Below the pieces are notes generated by a model. The model was not told where the DNA came from. It did no database searches and saw nothing but the letters and a program-made list of their open reading frames with translations. From NCBI GenBank assembly GCA_946223355.1, contig CAMIPB010000005.1, positions 1 to 64,000 of the forward strand: a stretch of 64,000 nucleotides of DNA, in the 5' to 3' direction. The DNA comes from an uncultured Corynebacterium sp. (lineage in GTDB: Bacteria; Actinomycetota; Actinomycetes; Mycobacteriales; Mycobacteriaceae). The position numbers and the translations under genes were made by a program. Below are positions 43,885-52,964 of the stretch, in pieces. The stretch's first letter is position 1. Every line of letters begins with the position of its first letter.

Positions 43885-44712
43885 ATGCCCCGTGCCGCTG
43901 TCATCGGTTCACCGATTGCGCATTCCTTGTCACCCGATATTCACAATGCTGGTTACGTGGCGCGCGGATTAGACGAATGGAGCTATCATCGCTTTGAGGT
44001 CAATGCAGACAGCTTTAGTTCCTTTTTAGCTGGTATTGAGGAAAATCATCCCGATATCGTTGGACTATCTGTCACCATGCCGTGCAAATTTGCGGCGTTA
44101 CAAGCGGCGAACGTCCTAAGCGAAAAGGCGCGCATTATCGGCTCTGCTAATACCCTCGTTCGCACCCCTTCGGGTTGGTCCGCTGAAAACACCGATTGTG
44201 ACGGGGTATTAGGCGCTTTAAACGAATTAGAATTGTCTGAATCACCACAGCACGTCGTACTGATCGGTGCAGGTGGCACGGCGCGCCCGGCATTGTGGGC
44301 GCTCGGAGAGATTGGCACGAAACAGGTTTCAGTCATCAACCGGAGCGATCGCAGCCAGGAGCTGAAAGAACTCATCCACGCAACCGGTATGTCGGTTGAG
44401 TTTTACGACTTTGCAGTTGATGTAGCCGCCTTGGTTTCTAGCGCTGATGCGGTTGTGTCAACGGTGCCGTCGGCAGCTGTCGAGGACATCGTTCCCGAAC
44501 TTGCACATACTAAGGTCTGCGACGTTATTTATGATCCCTGGCCTACCCCGCTAACAGCTGCTGCAGCAAGCAATGGGTATGCAACTGTAGGCGGTCACGT
44601 CATGTTGCTGAAGCAGGCCCTCAGACAATTCGAGCTTTTTACTGGGACTGAAGCTCCAGAAGATGCAATGCGGAAAGCACTATACCGAGCGCTGTCTCTC
44701 AAAAGCATCTAA
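43885..44712 (+). CDS. aroE: Shikimate dehydrogenase
   Basis: NADP(H)-dependent reduction of 3-dehydroshikimate, 275 residues. The substrate-binding SLSPDIHN motif, the catalytic Lys region (SVTMPCKFAAL, with Lys in MPCK), the NT-x-D pattern ANTLVRTPSGW to ENTDCDG, and the dinucleotide motif GAGGTARPA are visible. ATG 43885 has AAGGAT ten bases upstream; an in-frame GTG 43876 is too close to that site. Other shikimate genes follow after a short prepilin peptidase gene. Confidence 0.93.
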   Translation: MPRAAVIGSPIAHSLSPDIHNAGYVARGLDEWSYHRFEVNADSFSSFLAGIEENHPDIVGLSVTMPCKFAALQAANVLSEKARIIGSANTLVRTPSGWSAENTDCDGVLGALNELELSESPQHVVLIGAGGTARPALWALGEIGTKQVSVINRSDRSQELKELIHATGMSVEFYDFAVDVAALVSSADAVVSTVPSAAVEDIVPELAHTKVCDVIYDPWPTPLTAAAASNGYATVGGHVMLLKQALRQFELFTGTEAPEDAMRKALYRALSLKSI

Positions 44713-44763
44713 GCTCGCACCTATACGGCACAAGTTACGGGGGTAAAAGCCGGAGGGGGAATA

Positions 44764-45201
44764 GTGCTTTTGGTATCAGTAATTCCAGTGGTTTGCTGGG
44801 CAGCCGCGTTAATCTATTGGGACATACGGTTTCGACGGCTCCCGGATGTTCTTACCGTGCCCGCGGGAATAGGGGCTCTAGTTTACTGCTTGGCATACGC
44901 TCCGGATGGCTTGTGGGGACTGTTTTGGCCACTGTCGTACTGGATAAGTGCAGCCTACAGCGGTGGGATAGGTGGTGGCGATATCAAGCTAGCGTTTACA
45001 CTAGGGCCACTGGCATGGTTAGTTTCGGGGGTTTGGGGGCTACTAACCGCGATAGCGCTCGCATCCATTTTCACACTATTACTTGCTAGGGTGTATTCAG
45101 CTTTTTCTTTACAGAATCAAACGCATCTCCGGGGCTTTCCCCACGGGCCGAGCATGATTGTTGCCACCATTGGCACATGTGCGTGGGTGTTCATGGAATA
45201 A
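44764..45201 (+). CDS. Short A24-type prepilin peptidase
   Basis: A 145-residue polytopic membrane protein of the prepilin peptidase family (A24), without the N-terminal methylase/zinc domain of full-length PilD. The two active-site aspartates are recognisable: YWDIRFRRLPD and GGGDIKLAFTLG. The C-terminal FPHGPSM segment is also typical. It resembles TadV/CpaA-size enzymes. No pilin or Tad genes are in this window. Start GTG 44764 behind GGAGGGGGA. The position before aroC is conserved in mycobacteria as well (Rv2551c), as I recall. Confidence 0.85.
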   Translation: MLLVSVIPVVCWAAALIYWDIRFRRLPDVLTVPAGIGALVYCLAYAPDGLWGLFWPLSYWISAAYSGGIGGGDIKLAFTLGPLAWLVSGVWGLLTAIALASIFTLLLARVYSAFSLQNQTHLRGFPHGPSMIVATIGTCAWVFME

Positions 45202-45208
45202 TACCTTT

Positions 45209-46429
45209 ATGTTTCGTTGGACTACTGCAGGTGAATCTCATGGCCAAGCGCTCATTTCTCTTATTGAGGGGCTTCCCGCCGGTGTGAAAGTTGATAGGGA
45301 CGAAATCGCCTTTCAACTTGCTCGTCGTCGCCTTGGGTATGGTCGTGGCGCGCGGATGAAATTCGAAGCTGATGAATTGACCTTGCTGACCGGTGTTCGA
45401 CACGGACAGGCTATTGGTAGTCCGATATCCATAATGATCGGCAATACTGAGTGGCCCAAGTGGACCACAATTATGTCTCCTGATGCTATCGATCGCACCG
45501 ATCCAGAGGTAGAAAAGTCAATGAATTCAGGTCGAGGCGCAAAACTTATGCGTCCCCGGCCAGGGCACGCTGACTTTGCTGGAATGGTGAAGTATGACCA
45601 CGAAGAAGCCCGACCAGTGCTTGAGCGTGCATCGGCGCGGGAAACTGCTGCGCGTGTAGCAGCAGGCGCTGTAGCCAAAAGCTTCCTGCGGCAAACTTTA
45701 GGAGTCGAAGTAATCTCCCATGTCGTTTCAATTGGAGACATGGAACCTTATGACGGCCCACAACCACAGCCAAGCGACCTCGAAGCAATCGACGAATCAC
45801 CAGTGCGCGCATTTAATAAATCTTGCGCAGACACCATGGTGGCCAATATTGAAACCGCAAAGAAGCAAGGCGACACTCTCGGCGGCATTATCGAGGTAGT
45901 TGTAGATGGTCTTCCCATCGGCTTAGGATCACACGTGGGTGGGGAGAGCAGGCTTGATGCTCAGTTAGCATCCGCACTCATGAGTATTCAGGCCATCAAG
46001 GGCGTGGAAATCGGTGACGGATTTGCTGAAGCACGACGAAAAGGTTCTGAAGCTCACGATGAAATTGTATTCGACAAAAGTGCGCCGGGGATTAAACGTG
46101 AGACTAACCGCGCAGGCGGGGTAGAAGGTGGAATGACCAATGGCAACACCTTAAGAGTACGCGCTGCAATGAAGCCTATTTCCACAGTACCTAGAGCGCT
46201 GAAAACCGTAGACATGAGCAATGGCGAAGCAGCTACTGCAATTCACCAGCGATCGGATGTATGTGCTGTTCCTGCTGCTGGAGTTGTAGCTGAGGCTATG
46301 GTAGCGCTAGTTTTAACACGTTGTGTACTCGAAAAATTTGGTGGAGATAGCCTCCAGGAATGCCAACGCAACATTGAAGGATACAACAAATATGTTCAGC
46401 AGAAGCTTACGTTTGAGGCGGAAAAGTGA
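45209..46429 (+). CDS. aroC: Chorismate synthase
   Basis: Converts EPSP to chorismate with reduced FMN, 406 residues. The signatures GESHGQALISLIEG, RRRLGYGRGARM and the C-terminal RSDVCAVPAAGVVAEAM are intact, with the GRGAKLMRPRPGHAD block. ATG 45209 lacks a ribosome site, but AATAAT (45197-45202) lies six bases before it, so it may have a leaderless promoter. It is followed by aroK, aroB and aroQ. Confidence 0.97.
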   Translation: MFRWTTAGESHGQALISLIEGLPAGVKVDRDEIAFQLARRRLGYGRGARMKFEADELTLLTGVRHGQAIGSPISIMIGNTEWPKWTTIMSPDAIDRTDPEVEKSMNSGRGAKLMRPRPGHADFAGMVKYDHEEARPVLERASARETAARVAAGAVAKSFLRQTLGVEVISHVVSIGDMEPYDGPQPQPSDLEAIDESPVRAFNKSCADTMVANIETAKKQGDTLGGIIEVVVDGLPIGLGSHVGGESRLDAQLASALMSIQAIKGVEIGDGFAEARRKGSEAHDEIVFDKSAPGIKRETNRAGGVEGGMTNGNTLRVRAAMKPISTVPRALKTVDMSNGEAATAIHQRSDVCAVPAAGVVAEAMVALVLTRCVLEKFGGDSLQECQRNIEGYNKYVQQKLTFEAEK

Positions 46430-46467
46430 AAATCAAATCGGCTCATAGGGAAGGCGCATAGAAAAAC

Positions 46468-47013
46468 GTGGAAGATCAATCGCCATTGAGTTTGTTGAGT
46501 GAAGGTCCACGGCTCGTCCTCGTTGGGCCACCAGGAGCCGGGAAGACTACCATTGGTCGACGTTTGGCCAGTGCGCTTTCGGTCGGTTTGGTTGATTCTG
46601 ATGACTTGATTGCCTACGAATATGGCAAACCTTGTGGGGAGGTTTATGCCGAGCTGGGTGAAGAGAAATTTAGGGAAATTGAGCACGAGTTTGTCGCGCG
46701 TGCGCTCGCGTCGAGCGGCGTAGTCAGCCTGGGCGGTGGTGCGGTACTTAGTGAAAAGACCCGTCAGCTGCTTACACGATTCGACGTGGTTTACCTCTCA
46801 GTGTCTGCTGAAGAAGGCGCACGCCGTGCCGCGATTGATGGAGGTCGCCCGATACTTGAAGCTCCGGATGTCGTGGAGCACTATGCTCGGATACTGGAAC
46901 AAAGGAAGGATCTGTACCGAGAAGTGGCCGACTATAAAGCACGTGCTGAGGGAAAGACACCCCAACAGGTAGTCGCAGATATCCTCGGATTTTTAGATAG
47001 CCTTAAAAGCTAA
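46468..47013 (+). CDS. aroK: Shikimate kinase
   Basis: Phosphorylates shikimate with ATP, 181 residues. The P-loop GPPGAGKTTIG, the shikimate-binding Asp in VDSDDLI, the FREIEHEF arginine/Glu region and GGGAVLS are all present, as is the lid REVADYKA. Start GTG 46468. Confidence 0.96.
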   Translation: MEDQSPLSLLSEGPRLVLVGPPGAGKTTIGRRLASALSVGLVDSDDLIAYEYGKPCGEVYAELGEEKFREIEHEFVARALASSGVVSLGGGAVLSEKTRQLLTRFDVVYLSVSAEEGARRAAIDGGRPILEAPDVVEHYARILEQRKDLYREVADYKARAEGKTPQQVVADILGFLDSLKS

Positions 47014-47043
47014 ACGTTTCCACACGACAAGAAGCGAGCTGGG

Positions 47044-48120
47044 ATGGAACCCCAAGTAATTACCGTTAATAGTCCGTCACCCTATGCAGTAACCATCGGT
47101 CGCGGACTTTTCCCGCAGATTCAGCAGCGCATTATCGCTAGTGGCGCCCAGAAAGTGGCCATCGTAGTGGCTCCGCCGTTGAGAGAACGCGCTGTGGAAC
47201 TGCAGGAGCAACTAAGCAGACAAGGGCTAGAGGTTCACACTTTAGATATTCCAGACGCAGAATTAGCCAAGGAAATTTCGGTTGTCGCTTCGTTGTGGGA
47301 CGATTTGGGCACTCAGGGTTTTAGTCGCTCCGACATTGTGATCGCAATTGGTGGTGGCGCTACCACTGATATGGCAGGTTTCGTTGCTGCTTCCTGGATG
47401 CGCGGTATTAGGGTCATTCACGTTCCCACTACATTGCTGGCCATGGTGGATGCTGCGGTAGGTGGCAAGACGGGAATCAACACTGCTTCAGGAAAAAATA
47501 TGGTCGGTGCGTTCCATGAGCCAGATTCTGTTTTCGTTGACATGGACTTCCTCGAGACTTTGCCTCATCAGGAACTCGTGTCAGGGTCTGCGGAGATTAT
47601 CAAGGCTGGATTCATCGCGGATCCGAGCATCATCCATTCCTATGAAAAAGATCCCTCGTCTTGTTTGGATACGCACGGTTTGCTTCCAGAACTGATCACG
47701 AAAGCGATTAGTATCAAAGCCACTGTAGTCGGCCAAGACCTTAAAGAATCAGGTTTACGAGAAACTCTCAACTACGGCCACACATTTGGTCATGCCATCG
47801 AACTAGCGGAAAACTACACCTGGCGGCACGGCAATGCAGTGGCTGTTGGCATGCTATTTGTTGCACACTTGGCGCACCAAGTTGGACTGCTGCAACCAAG
47901 CGTCGTTGTTAAGCATCAAACGGTATTGGAAAATATTGGACTTCCAACGTCTTATTCGGGCGCAGATTTTGAAACACTACTTGAATTCATGAAGCGGGAT
48001 AAGAAAAACCGTGGGGGCGGATTGCGCTTTGTGGCTCTCACCAAAGTGGGCGAAACGACCCGCTTAGAAAACCCAGCTCAGGAAGAGTTGATTACTGCCT
48101 GGCAAAAGATTGCAGGATAG
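47044..48120 (+). CDS. aroB: 3-dehydroquinate synthase
   Basis: An NAD- and metal-dependent cyclase turning DAHP into 3-dehydroquinate, 358 residues. Features: IAIGGGATTDMAGFVAAS, HVPTTLLAMVDAAVGGKTG, and the metal-ligand His in NYGHTFGHAIE. It starts 30 bases after aroK and overlaps nothing. Confidence 0.97.
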   Translation: MEPQVITVNSPSPYAVTIGRGLFPQIQQRIIASGAQKVAIVVAPPLRERAVELQEQLSRQGLEVHTLDIPDAELAKEISVVASLWDDLGTQGFSRSDIVIAIGGGATTDMAGFVAASWMRGIRVIHVPTTLLAMVDAAVGGKTGINTASGKNMVGAFHEPDSVFVDMDFLETLPHQELVSGSAEIIKAGFIADPSIIHSYEKDPSSCLDTHGLLPELITKAISIKATVVGQDLKESGLRETLNYGHTFGHAIELAENYTWRHGNAVAVGMLFVAHLAHQVGLLQPSVVVKHQTVLENIGLPTSYSGADFETLLEFMKRDKKNRGGGLRFVALTKVGETTRLENPAQEELITAWQKIAG

Positions 48121-48130
48121 GGTGGGTTGT

Positions 48131-48568
48131 ATGAAAGTCGTGCTTCTCAATGGTCCCAACCTAAACCGACTCGGTAAACGGCAGCCGGAAGTTTATGGCC
48201 AGGAAACCCTGGCTGAGATTGAGCAATCCGTTAGGGTCAAGGCAGAGGGCTTAGGAATAGAGTTTGAAGCCCACCAATCAAATTCTGAGGCGGAACTCAT
48301 CGGTTGGATTCACACTGCAGCCGATGAAGGCGCAGCGGTAATAATTAATCCAGGTGCGTTTACGCATACTTCAATAGCGATTAGAGATGCATTGCAAGAG
48401 ATTGCAGATGGGGCAGGCTTCATAGAAGTCCATATGTCTAATGTGTATGCAAGGGAAGAATTCCGGTCTAAGTCCTACATGTCTGACATAGCCAGCGGAG
48501 TCATAGTGGGCATGGGAAGTTTCGGATATCTTGCAGCCATAGACTACTTTGCCCACAAAGCGTCATAA
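48131..48568 (+). CDS. aroQ: Type II 3-dehydroquinate dehydratase
   Basis: A 145-residue type II dehydratase. The start VVLLNGPNLNRLGKRQPEVYG holds the catalytic Tyr, EAHQSNSEAELIGWIH the conserved loop, INPGAFTHTSIAIRDAL the Asn/His region, and EVHMSNVYAREEFR the late His. ATG 48131 lies 11 bases after aroB. The four enzymes aroC-aroK-aroB-aroQ form one run. Confidence 0.96.
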   Translation: MKVVLLNGPNLNRLGKRQPEVYGQETLAEIEQSVRVKAEGLGIEFEAHQSNSEAELIGWIHTAADEGAAVIINPGAFTHTSIAIRDALQEIADGAGFIEVHMSNVYAREEFRSKSYMSDIASGVIVGMGSFGYLAAIDYFAHKAS

Positions 48569-48654
48569 TTTTGGCTACACTGCAATAAATCCACTGCTCA
48601 CATAGCTGCTAGAAAGAATCTACGTGGGTGGCTTAGTTTTAGGAAGGTTCAATT

Positions 48655-49746
48655 ATGCCTTTGGCAGATACTCGTTTTTCTAACCGTCGGCGCGCCCTAG
48701 CTACGAAACTTGCAGAGAATCGTCTAGATGCTTTGTTGGTTACGAACCTGTTGAACGTGCGTTATCTCAGCAATTTCTCCGGTTCTAACGGAATGCTGGT
48801 CGTCGAAAAAGACATGACCGCAAACATCGCCACTGATGGGCGTTACACCACCCAAATTTCTGAAGAAGTCCCTGATATTAAAGCTGAGATCACAAAACAA
48901 CTGGCTACTGAACTCTTAGCTAAAATCCCCACGCCCGCACGCGTAGGGGTAGAGGCTGAGCACTTAAGCATCAGTGCTTTTGAGAAGCTTAAGAACCAGG
49001 CTCCGGAAGACATCGAGTTGATTCCTGTCAGCGGTGTAGTTGAAGAACTGCGCATCGAAAAAGACGAGGTTTCACTCATTAAGCTCACTGAATTGGCGGA
49101 GCTGGCCACGAAAGCGCTTGAAGAGCTAATTGCAGCCGGGGAGTTAGCAGTAGGACGAACTGAACGTCAGGTCGCTGCCGACCTCGAATACCGGATGCGA
49201 ATGGCCGGTGCTGAACACCCAAGTTTTGACACTATTGTCGCCTCGGGGCCTAATTCTGCTAAGCCGCACCATGGAGCAGAAGACCGGGTAATCGAAGATG
49301 GTGATTTAGTGACCATCGATTTTGGAGCCCATTTGCGTGGTTTTAATTCTGATATGACCCGTACGTTCATCATGGGGCATGCAACCGAGTTTTCGGCAGA
49401 AATCTATGATTTGGTCCTCAAAGCACAGGAGGCTGGAGTTGAGGCGGCTCGCGCTGGTGCAAAGCTCGTCGACGTCGATGCTGCTTGCCGGAGCATCATC
49501 GCTGATGGTGGATACGGTGAGTATTTCTCGCACTCCACTGGACACGGCATTGGACTGGACGTACACGAAGCCCCCTATGCCGCAGCTACGGCAACTGGCG
49601 AGCTTAAGCCAAACATGACGTTGACTATTGAGCCTGGAATTTACGTACCTGGAAAGGGGGGAGTTCGGATTGAAGACACCCTCATCATTACCGAAGGGAA
49701 ACCGCGTATTATCACGAACTTCCCCAAGGAGCGTCGCGTGATCTAA
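48655..49746 (+). CDS. pepQ: Xaa-Pro aminopeptidase/dipeptidase (M24)
   Basis: A 363-residue metallopeptidase cleaving bonds next to proline. The N-terminal creatinase-like domain has LLNVRYLSNFSGSNG. The pita-bread domain carries the five metal ligands: TIDFGAHLRGFNSDMTR (two Asp), STGHGIGLDVHE (His), TIEPGIYVPG (Glu) and GGVRIEDT (Glu). It precedes efp, a frequent pairing in bacteria that has no proven functional basis here. Confidence 0.94.
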   Translation: MPLADTRFSNRRRALATKLAENRLDALLVTNLLNVRYLSNFSGSNGMLVVEKDMTANIATDGRYTTQISEEVPDIKAEITKQLATELLAKIPTPARVGVEAEHLSISAFEKLKNQAPEDIELIPVSGVVEELRIEKDEVSLIKLTELAELATKALEELIAAGELAVGRTERQVAADLEYRMRMAGAEHPSFDTIVASGPNSAKPHHGAEDRVIEDGDLVTIDFGAHLRGFNSDMTRTFIMGHATEFSAEIYDLVLKAQEAGVEAARAGAKLVDVDAACRSIIADGGYGEYFSHSTGHGIGLDVHEAPYAAATATGELKPNMTLTIEPGIYVPGKGGVRIEDTLIITEGKPRIITNFPKERRVI

Positions 49747-49806
49747 ACTGGCTAGCACGCTTTCAGTTAAGTTTTCACTATCGATTGTTATTGGAGAGTA
49801 AACCAA

Positions 49807-50370
49807 GTGGCAACTACCGCCGACTTTAAAAACGGCCTTGTACTCAAGGTCGACAACAAGCTTCAGCAGATCATTGAGTTCCAGCACGTTAAGCCAGGCA
49901 AGGGGCCTGCCTTTGTCCGCACGAAGCTCAAGGACGTTGTCTCTGGCAAGACCGTGGACAAGACCTGGAATGCTGGCGTAAAGGTAGATACCGCAACCGT
50001 TGACCGCCGTGACATGACCTACCTGTACAACGACGGCACTAACTACGTGCTCATGGATGACAAGAACTTCGAGCAGGTAGAGCTAGCTGAGGACAAGTTC
50101 GGTGACGCTGCGAAGTTCCTTTTGGAAAACATGCGAGTTCAGGTCTCTTTCCACGAGGGCGAGGCACTATTCGCAGAGCTTCCAATCAACGTTGATCTCA
50201 AGGTAGAGCACACTGAGCCAGGCCTACAGGGTGATCGTTCATCAGGTGGTACCAAACCAGCGACTTTGGAAACCGGCGCGGAAATTCAAGTTCCTTTGTT
50301 CATCGAGACAGGCAACGTACTCAAAGTAGATACCCGTACCGGCGAGTATTTGTCCCGCGTCAACAACTAA
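49807..50370 (+). CDS. efp: Translation elongation factor P
   Basis: A 187-residue EF-P that helps ribosomes through polyproline. The KOW-like domain I tip carries KPGKGPAFVR with the conserved Lys, followed by two OB domains. I see no epmA/epmB or other modification genes here; the actinobacterial factor is thought to work without modification. Start GTG 49807. NusB follows. Confidence 0.97.
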   Translation: MATTADFKNGLVLKVDNKLQQIIEFQHVKPGKGPAFVRTKLKDVVSGKTVDKTWNAGVKVDTATVDRRDMTYLYNDGTNYVLMDDKNFEQVELAEDKFGDAAKFLLENMRVQVSFHEGEALFAELPINVDLKVEHTEPGLQGDRSSGGTKPATLETGAEIQVPLFIETGNVLKVDTRTGEYLSRVNN

Positions 50371-50414
50371 GATTTACGTTTGCTAACCAATAGTTGTAGA
50401 CAAGGGGCCACTAA

Positions 50415-50957
50415 GTGAGCGAAAACCGAGAAATCAATTATCGTCGCCACGGCGCACGTTATCGCGCGCGCCGAAGGGCAGCTGATTTTCTATATGAAGC
50501 TGAAAATCGTGACGCTGACCCTGTCGGGTTGATAGAAGATCGTGTTGAGCTAGCCCGCGATAAAGATAGCGGCGTGGCCCCTGTCTCTGAATACACACGT
50601 CACATTGTTACTGGCGTGGCAGAAGAGCTTGATGGAATTGATGAAACCATTGAGCGTTTCCTCGCAGAAGATTGGGAACTACACCGTATTCCTGCCGTAG
50701 ACCGTGCTATTTTGCGAGTATCAACCTGGGAGCTGTTGTTTAACCCAGATGTCCCCACTGCCACCGCTGTGGTGGAGGGCGTGGAGCTGGCAAGCGAATA
50801 CTCCAACAACGAAGCTCCACCGTATGTTCATGCTGTGCTAGATGACATCGCTCAGTCTCGTTCCGCGGATAACCCTATGAACATTGGTTCAGGTGTTGAG
50901 GTATCAGAGAACGAAGACCGAGAGGGTATAGACGAAGCAGTTGATTCTGATGTCTAA
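50415..50957 (+). CDS. nusB: Transcription antitermination protein NusB
   Basis: A 180-residue all-helical protein that binds BoxA RNA with NusE (S10) during rRNA transcription. It has the N-terminal RRRAADFLYEAE block, IPAVDRAILRVSTWELLF and VEGVELASEYSNNEAPPYVHAVLDDI (abbreviated). An acidic C-terminal tail of about 35 residues follows the core. The next gene starts inside its last codons. Confidence 0.95.
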   Translation: MSENREINYRRHGARYRARRRAADFLYEAENRDADPVGLIEDRVELARDKDSGVAPVSEYTRHIVTGVAEELDGIDETIERFLAEDWELHRIPAVDRAILRVSTWELLFNPDVPTATAVVEGVELASEYSNNEAPPYVHAVLDDIAQSRSADNPMNIGSGVEVSENEDREGIDEAVDSDV

Positions 50958-51804
50958 ATTCAAGATCAAGGACGCTTTGGCGCTCGCTGTTGATGAAGAT
51001 TTTCAACTTTCTGATCTTGATCCTGATTCCACCCCGGGTTTTTCCGGGGATGAAGATGACGCACGTGAACGCGGAGAGAAGAAGGACGATGATCTCTATG
51101 ATCTCCAAGAGCTCCTTTTCGCAAATTCCCGAGCATATGGCGAAAAAGCGCCTAGTATTCTGCTCGTCCTACAGGGGATGGACACCTCTGGCAAGGGCGG
51201 CGTCATCCGCAATACTCTCAACGTCTTTGATCCGCAGGGGATTGACACCGTCGGCTTTGGCAAGCCAACTGAAGAAGAGCTAGCGCACGACTTCCTGTGG
51301 CGTATCCGAAAGCATGTGCCCAAGCCTGGACAGATTGTGGCCTTTGACCGCTCGCATTATGAGGACGTTTTGATTCAGCGCGTCCATAAGTGGGTCGACG
51401 AGGACGAGATAGAACGCCGGTTTGAGGCTATTCAAGACTTCGAGCGAGAGTTAGTTGCAAACGGCACTCGAATTATCAAAGTCATGCTGCACATTTCCAA
51501 AGACTTCCAGAAAGAGAACTTTCTAGATCGGTTAGAGAAGCCGGAAAAGCACTGGAAGTACAATCCCGGCGACATAGACGAGCGCGAGCATTGGGATGCA
51601 TACATGGACGCATACCAAGATGCTGTAGTGCGTACCTCTACAGAAGATGCACCTTGGTACGTTATTCCATCAGATAACAAACCATATGCTCGAATGGTCA
51701 TAAAATTCCTGCTTCTAGATGCCCTGCAAAATATGGACTTGGAGTGGCCAACAGCAGACTTTGACGTCGAAGCTGAGCTTGAACGCGCTCAAAATTTGGA
51801 ATAA
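50950..51804 (+). CDS. PPK2-family polyphosphate:nucleotide phosphotransferase
   Basis: A 284-residue PPK2-type kinase using polyphosphate as donor or product. The Walker A-like GMDTSGKGGVI, the FDRSHYEDVLIQRVH motif and the lid region FSK-like KDFQKENFLDRLEKPEKHWK (shortened) are present. It fits the subgroup that phosphorylates AMP or ADP from polyphosphate; nucleotide preference is not clear. ATG 50950 overlaps nusB by 8 bases, so translation is coupled. C. glutamicum also has PPK2 genes, but I do not claim orthology to a given one. Confidence 0.9.
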   Translation: MSKFKIKDALALAVDEDFQLSDLDPDSTPGFSGDEDDARERGEKKDDDLYDLQELLFANSRAYGEKAPSILLVLQGMDTSGKGGVIRNTLNVFDPQGIDTVGFGKPTEEELAHDFLWRIRKHVPKPGQIVAFDRSHYEDVLIQRVHKWVDEDEIERRFEAIQDFERELVANGTRIIKVMLHISKDFQKENFLDRLEKPEKHWKYNPGDIDEREHWDAYMDAYQDAVVRTSTEDAPWYVIPSDNKPYARMVIKFLLLDALQNMDLEWPTADFDVEAELERAQNLE

Positions 51805-51814
51805 AAGAAAAGAA

Positions 51815-51842
51815 GCTCTCGGAGTATAAAACTCCCGAGAGC
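51815..51842. terminator. Terminator between convergent PPK2 and YbjN genes
   Basis: GCTCTCGGAGT pairs with ACTCCCGAGAGC (one bulged C) around ATAAA. On the minus strand it is followed by TTCTTTTCTTTT, making it a good terminator for the YbjN genes; toward the plus strand the T run is weak. Confidence 0.75.
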
Positions 51843-51861
51843 CTCACCCTTATATGAGCGT

Positions 51862-52350
51862 TTATGCCTCCGGGGTATGGCCAGTGGGGCCTTCAGATGA
51901 CTCGGCCGCAGCGTCTTCACCCAGCTTATTCATTTGCTCTGCTGCGGCGACCATGGCGTCTTGCGCCGCAATAACGCCATCAACTGCGGCTTTCAGAGCT
52001 ACTTTGAGCTGAGCGTCCGTCATGCCAGCAGCACAAGGGATATCGCGTTCAGTTCGGACAACGAGCTTATCTTCGTGGCTAGCGATGGTCGCCCGAGCAC
52101 CAAATGATACGGAGTTGATCTGGTTTGCCGCTAAAAAGAGCCCGGCGTCTGCGCTGTTAAAGTCAGCCTCGGTCAAGACATCCGTTCGAACAATAGCCAC
52201 GGTGTCAAGCACAGCGAAAGTGCACGGGAGACCGTTCAAGTTAGCCATTGCAAGATCGTGGCCTTCGATGCGTTCCAGTTCAACGTCGAGGTCCTTCATA
52301 GTAGTGACCACACGGTCAATTGAGATTGGCTCTAGTGCATTAGTTGTCAT
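51862..52350 (-). CDS. YbjN-domain protein (downstream copy)
   Basis: A 162-residue cytosolic protein with one YbjN domain, a type III secretion chaperone-like alpha/beta fold whose role is unclear. The N-terminal ISIDRVVTTMKDLDVELERIEG and the Asn in LFLAANQINSVSFGARA match the family; an Ala/Glu-rich helix ends the protein. It overlaps the upstream YbjN gene by 11 bases and is co-transcribed with it. Confidence 0.8.
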   Translation of the reverse strand: MTTNALEPISIDRVVTTMKDLDVELERIEGHDLAMANLNGLPCTFAVLDTVAIVRTDVLTEADFNSADAGLFLAANQINSVSFGARATIASHEDKLVVRTERDIPCAAGMTDAQLKVALKAAVDGVIAAQDAMVAAAEQMNKLGEDAAAESSEGPTGHTPEA

Positions 52351-52870
52351 TGTGTGGATCCTCCCACGTTACAAGTGCTGGGTAGGTGTTTTCTAGATAG
52401 TTGAAAGACTGCAAAATAGCATCCAAACTGGACATAATAAATGAGCCCAACTGGTTGCGCGATAGACCAAGCTCAATGTTTATCTCCCGGAATCCAGATA
52501 CAGCAAGTTTGTCGGCAGAGGCCTCAAAAAAGCGCAAGGTAGGAGCAAACTGCTCCTCATTCCAGCCGTTAACGGTTGCCAGCAGGCCTGGGCCGTCAGT
52601 TTGTGGGACGTCGCCACGCCACACAGAATCAATAACGAGAGTGTTTTCGCGGAGCTGAAGCGCAATCGCTGCGTTCAGAAAACCTGTGCGCACGATGGTC
52701 TCGGCAGGTTCTCCTTCGCGGACAACTTGGTCTTCGAGACGATACTCCAAGCCTTCGTTGTCAAAGATCTCCGCAATTCGTTCAATGGTAACCGGTTTAA
52801 TCTCGGTGTCTTCGTATACCCGTTTTTCGTCTGCGTCGGGTTGAGAGCTTTCCATATGGAGCTTCGCCAT
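52340..52870 (-). CDS. YbjN-domain protein (upstream copy)
   Basis: A 176-residue YbjN-domain protein. ITIERIAEIFDNEGLEYRLED-like start, TVNGWNEEQFAPTLRFFE and LGSFIMSSLDAILQSFNYLE are the family segments (the first is abbreviated from VTIERIAEIF). It pairs with the adjacent copy, and the two may form a heteromer. The start is either ATG 52870 or ATG 52855; neither has a strong site. Function is unknown. Confidence 0.8.
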   Translation of the reverse strand: MAKLHMESSQPDADEKRVYEDTEIKPVTIERIAEIFDNEGLEYRLEDQVVREGEPAETIVRTGFLNAAIALQLRENTLVIDSVWRGDVPQTDGPGLLATVNGWNEEQFAPTLRFFEASADKLAVSGFREINIELGLSRNQLGSFIMSSLDAILQSFNYLENTYPALVTWEDPHNDN

Positions 52871-52964
52871 TCCAATCTAAGTTGTTTGCGTGGACAATGT
52901 GGACTGTTAACCACACTATCTAACTGTTTGACGCAGCGGTTCTAAAACAGGCAAATAGGGGAGG

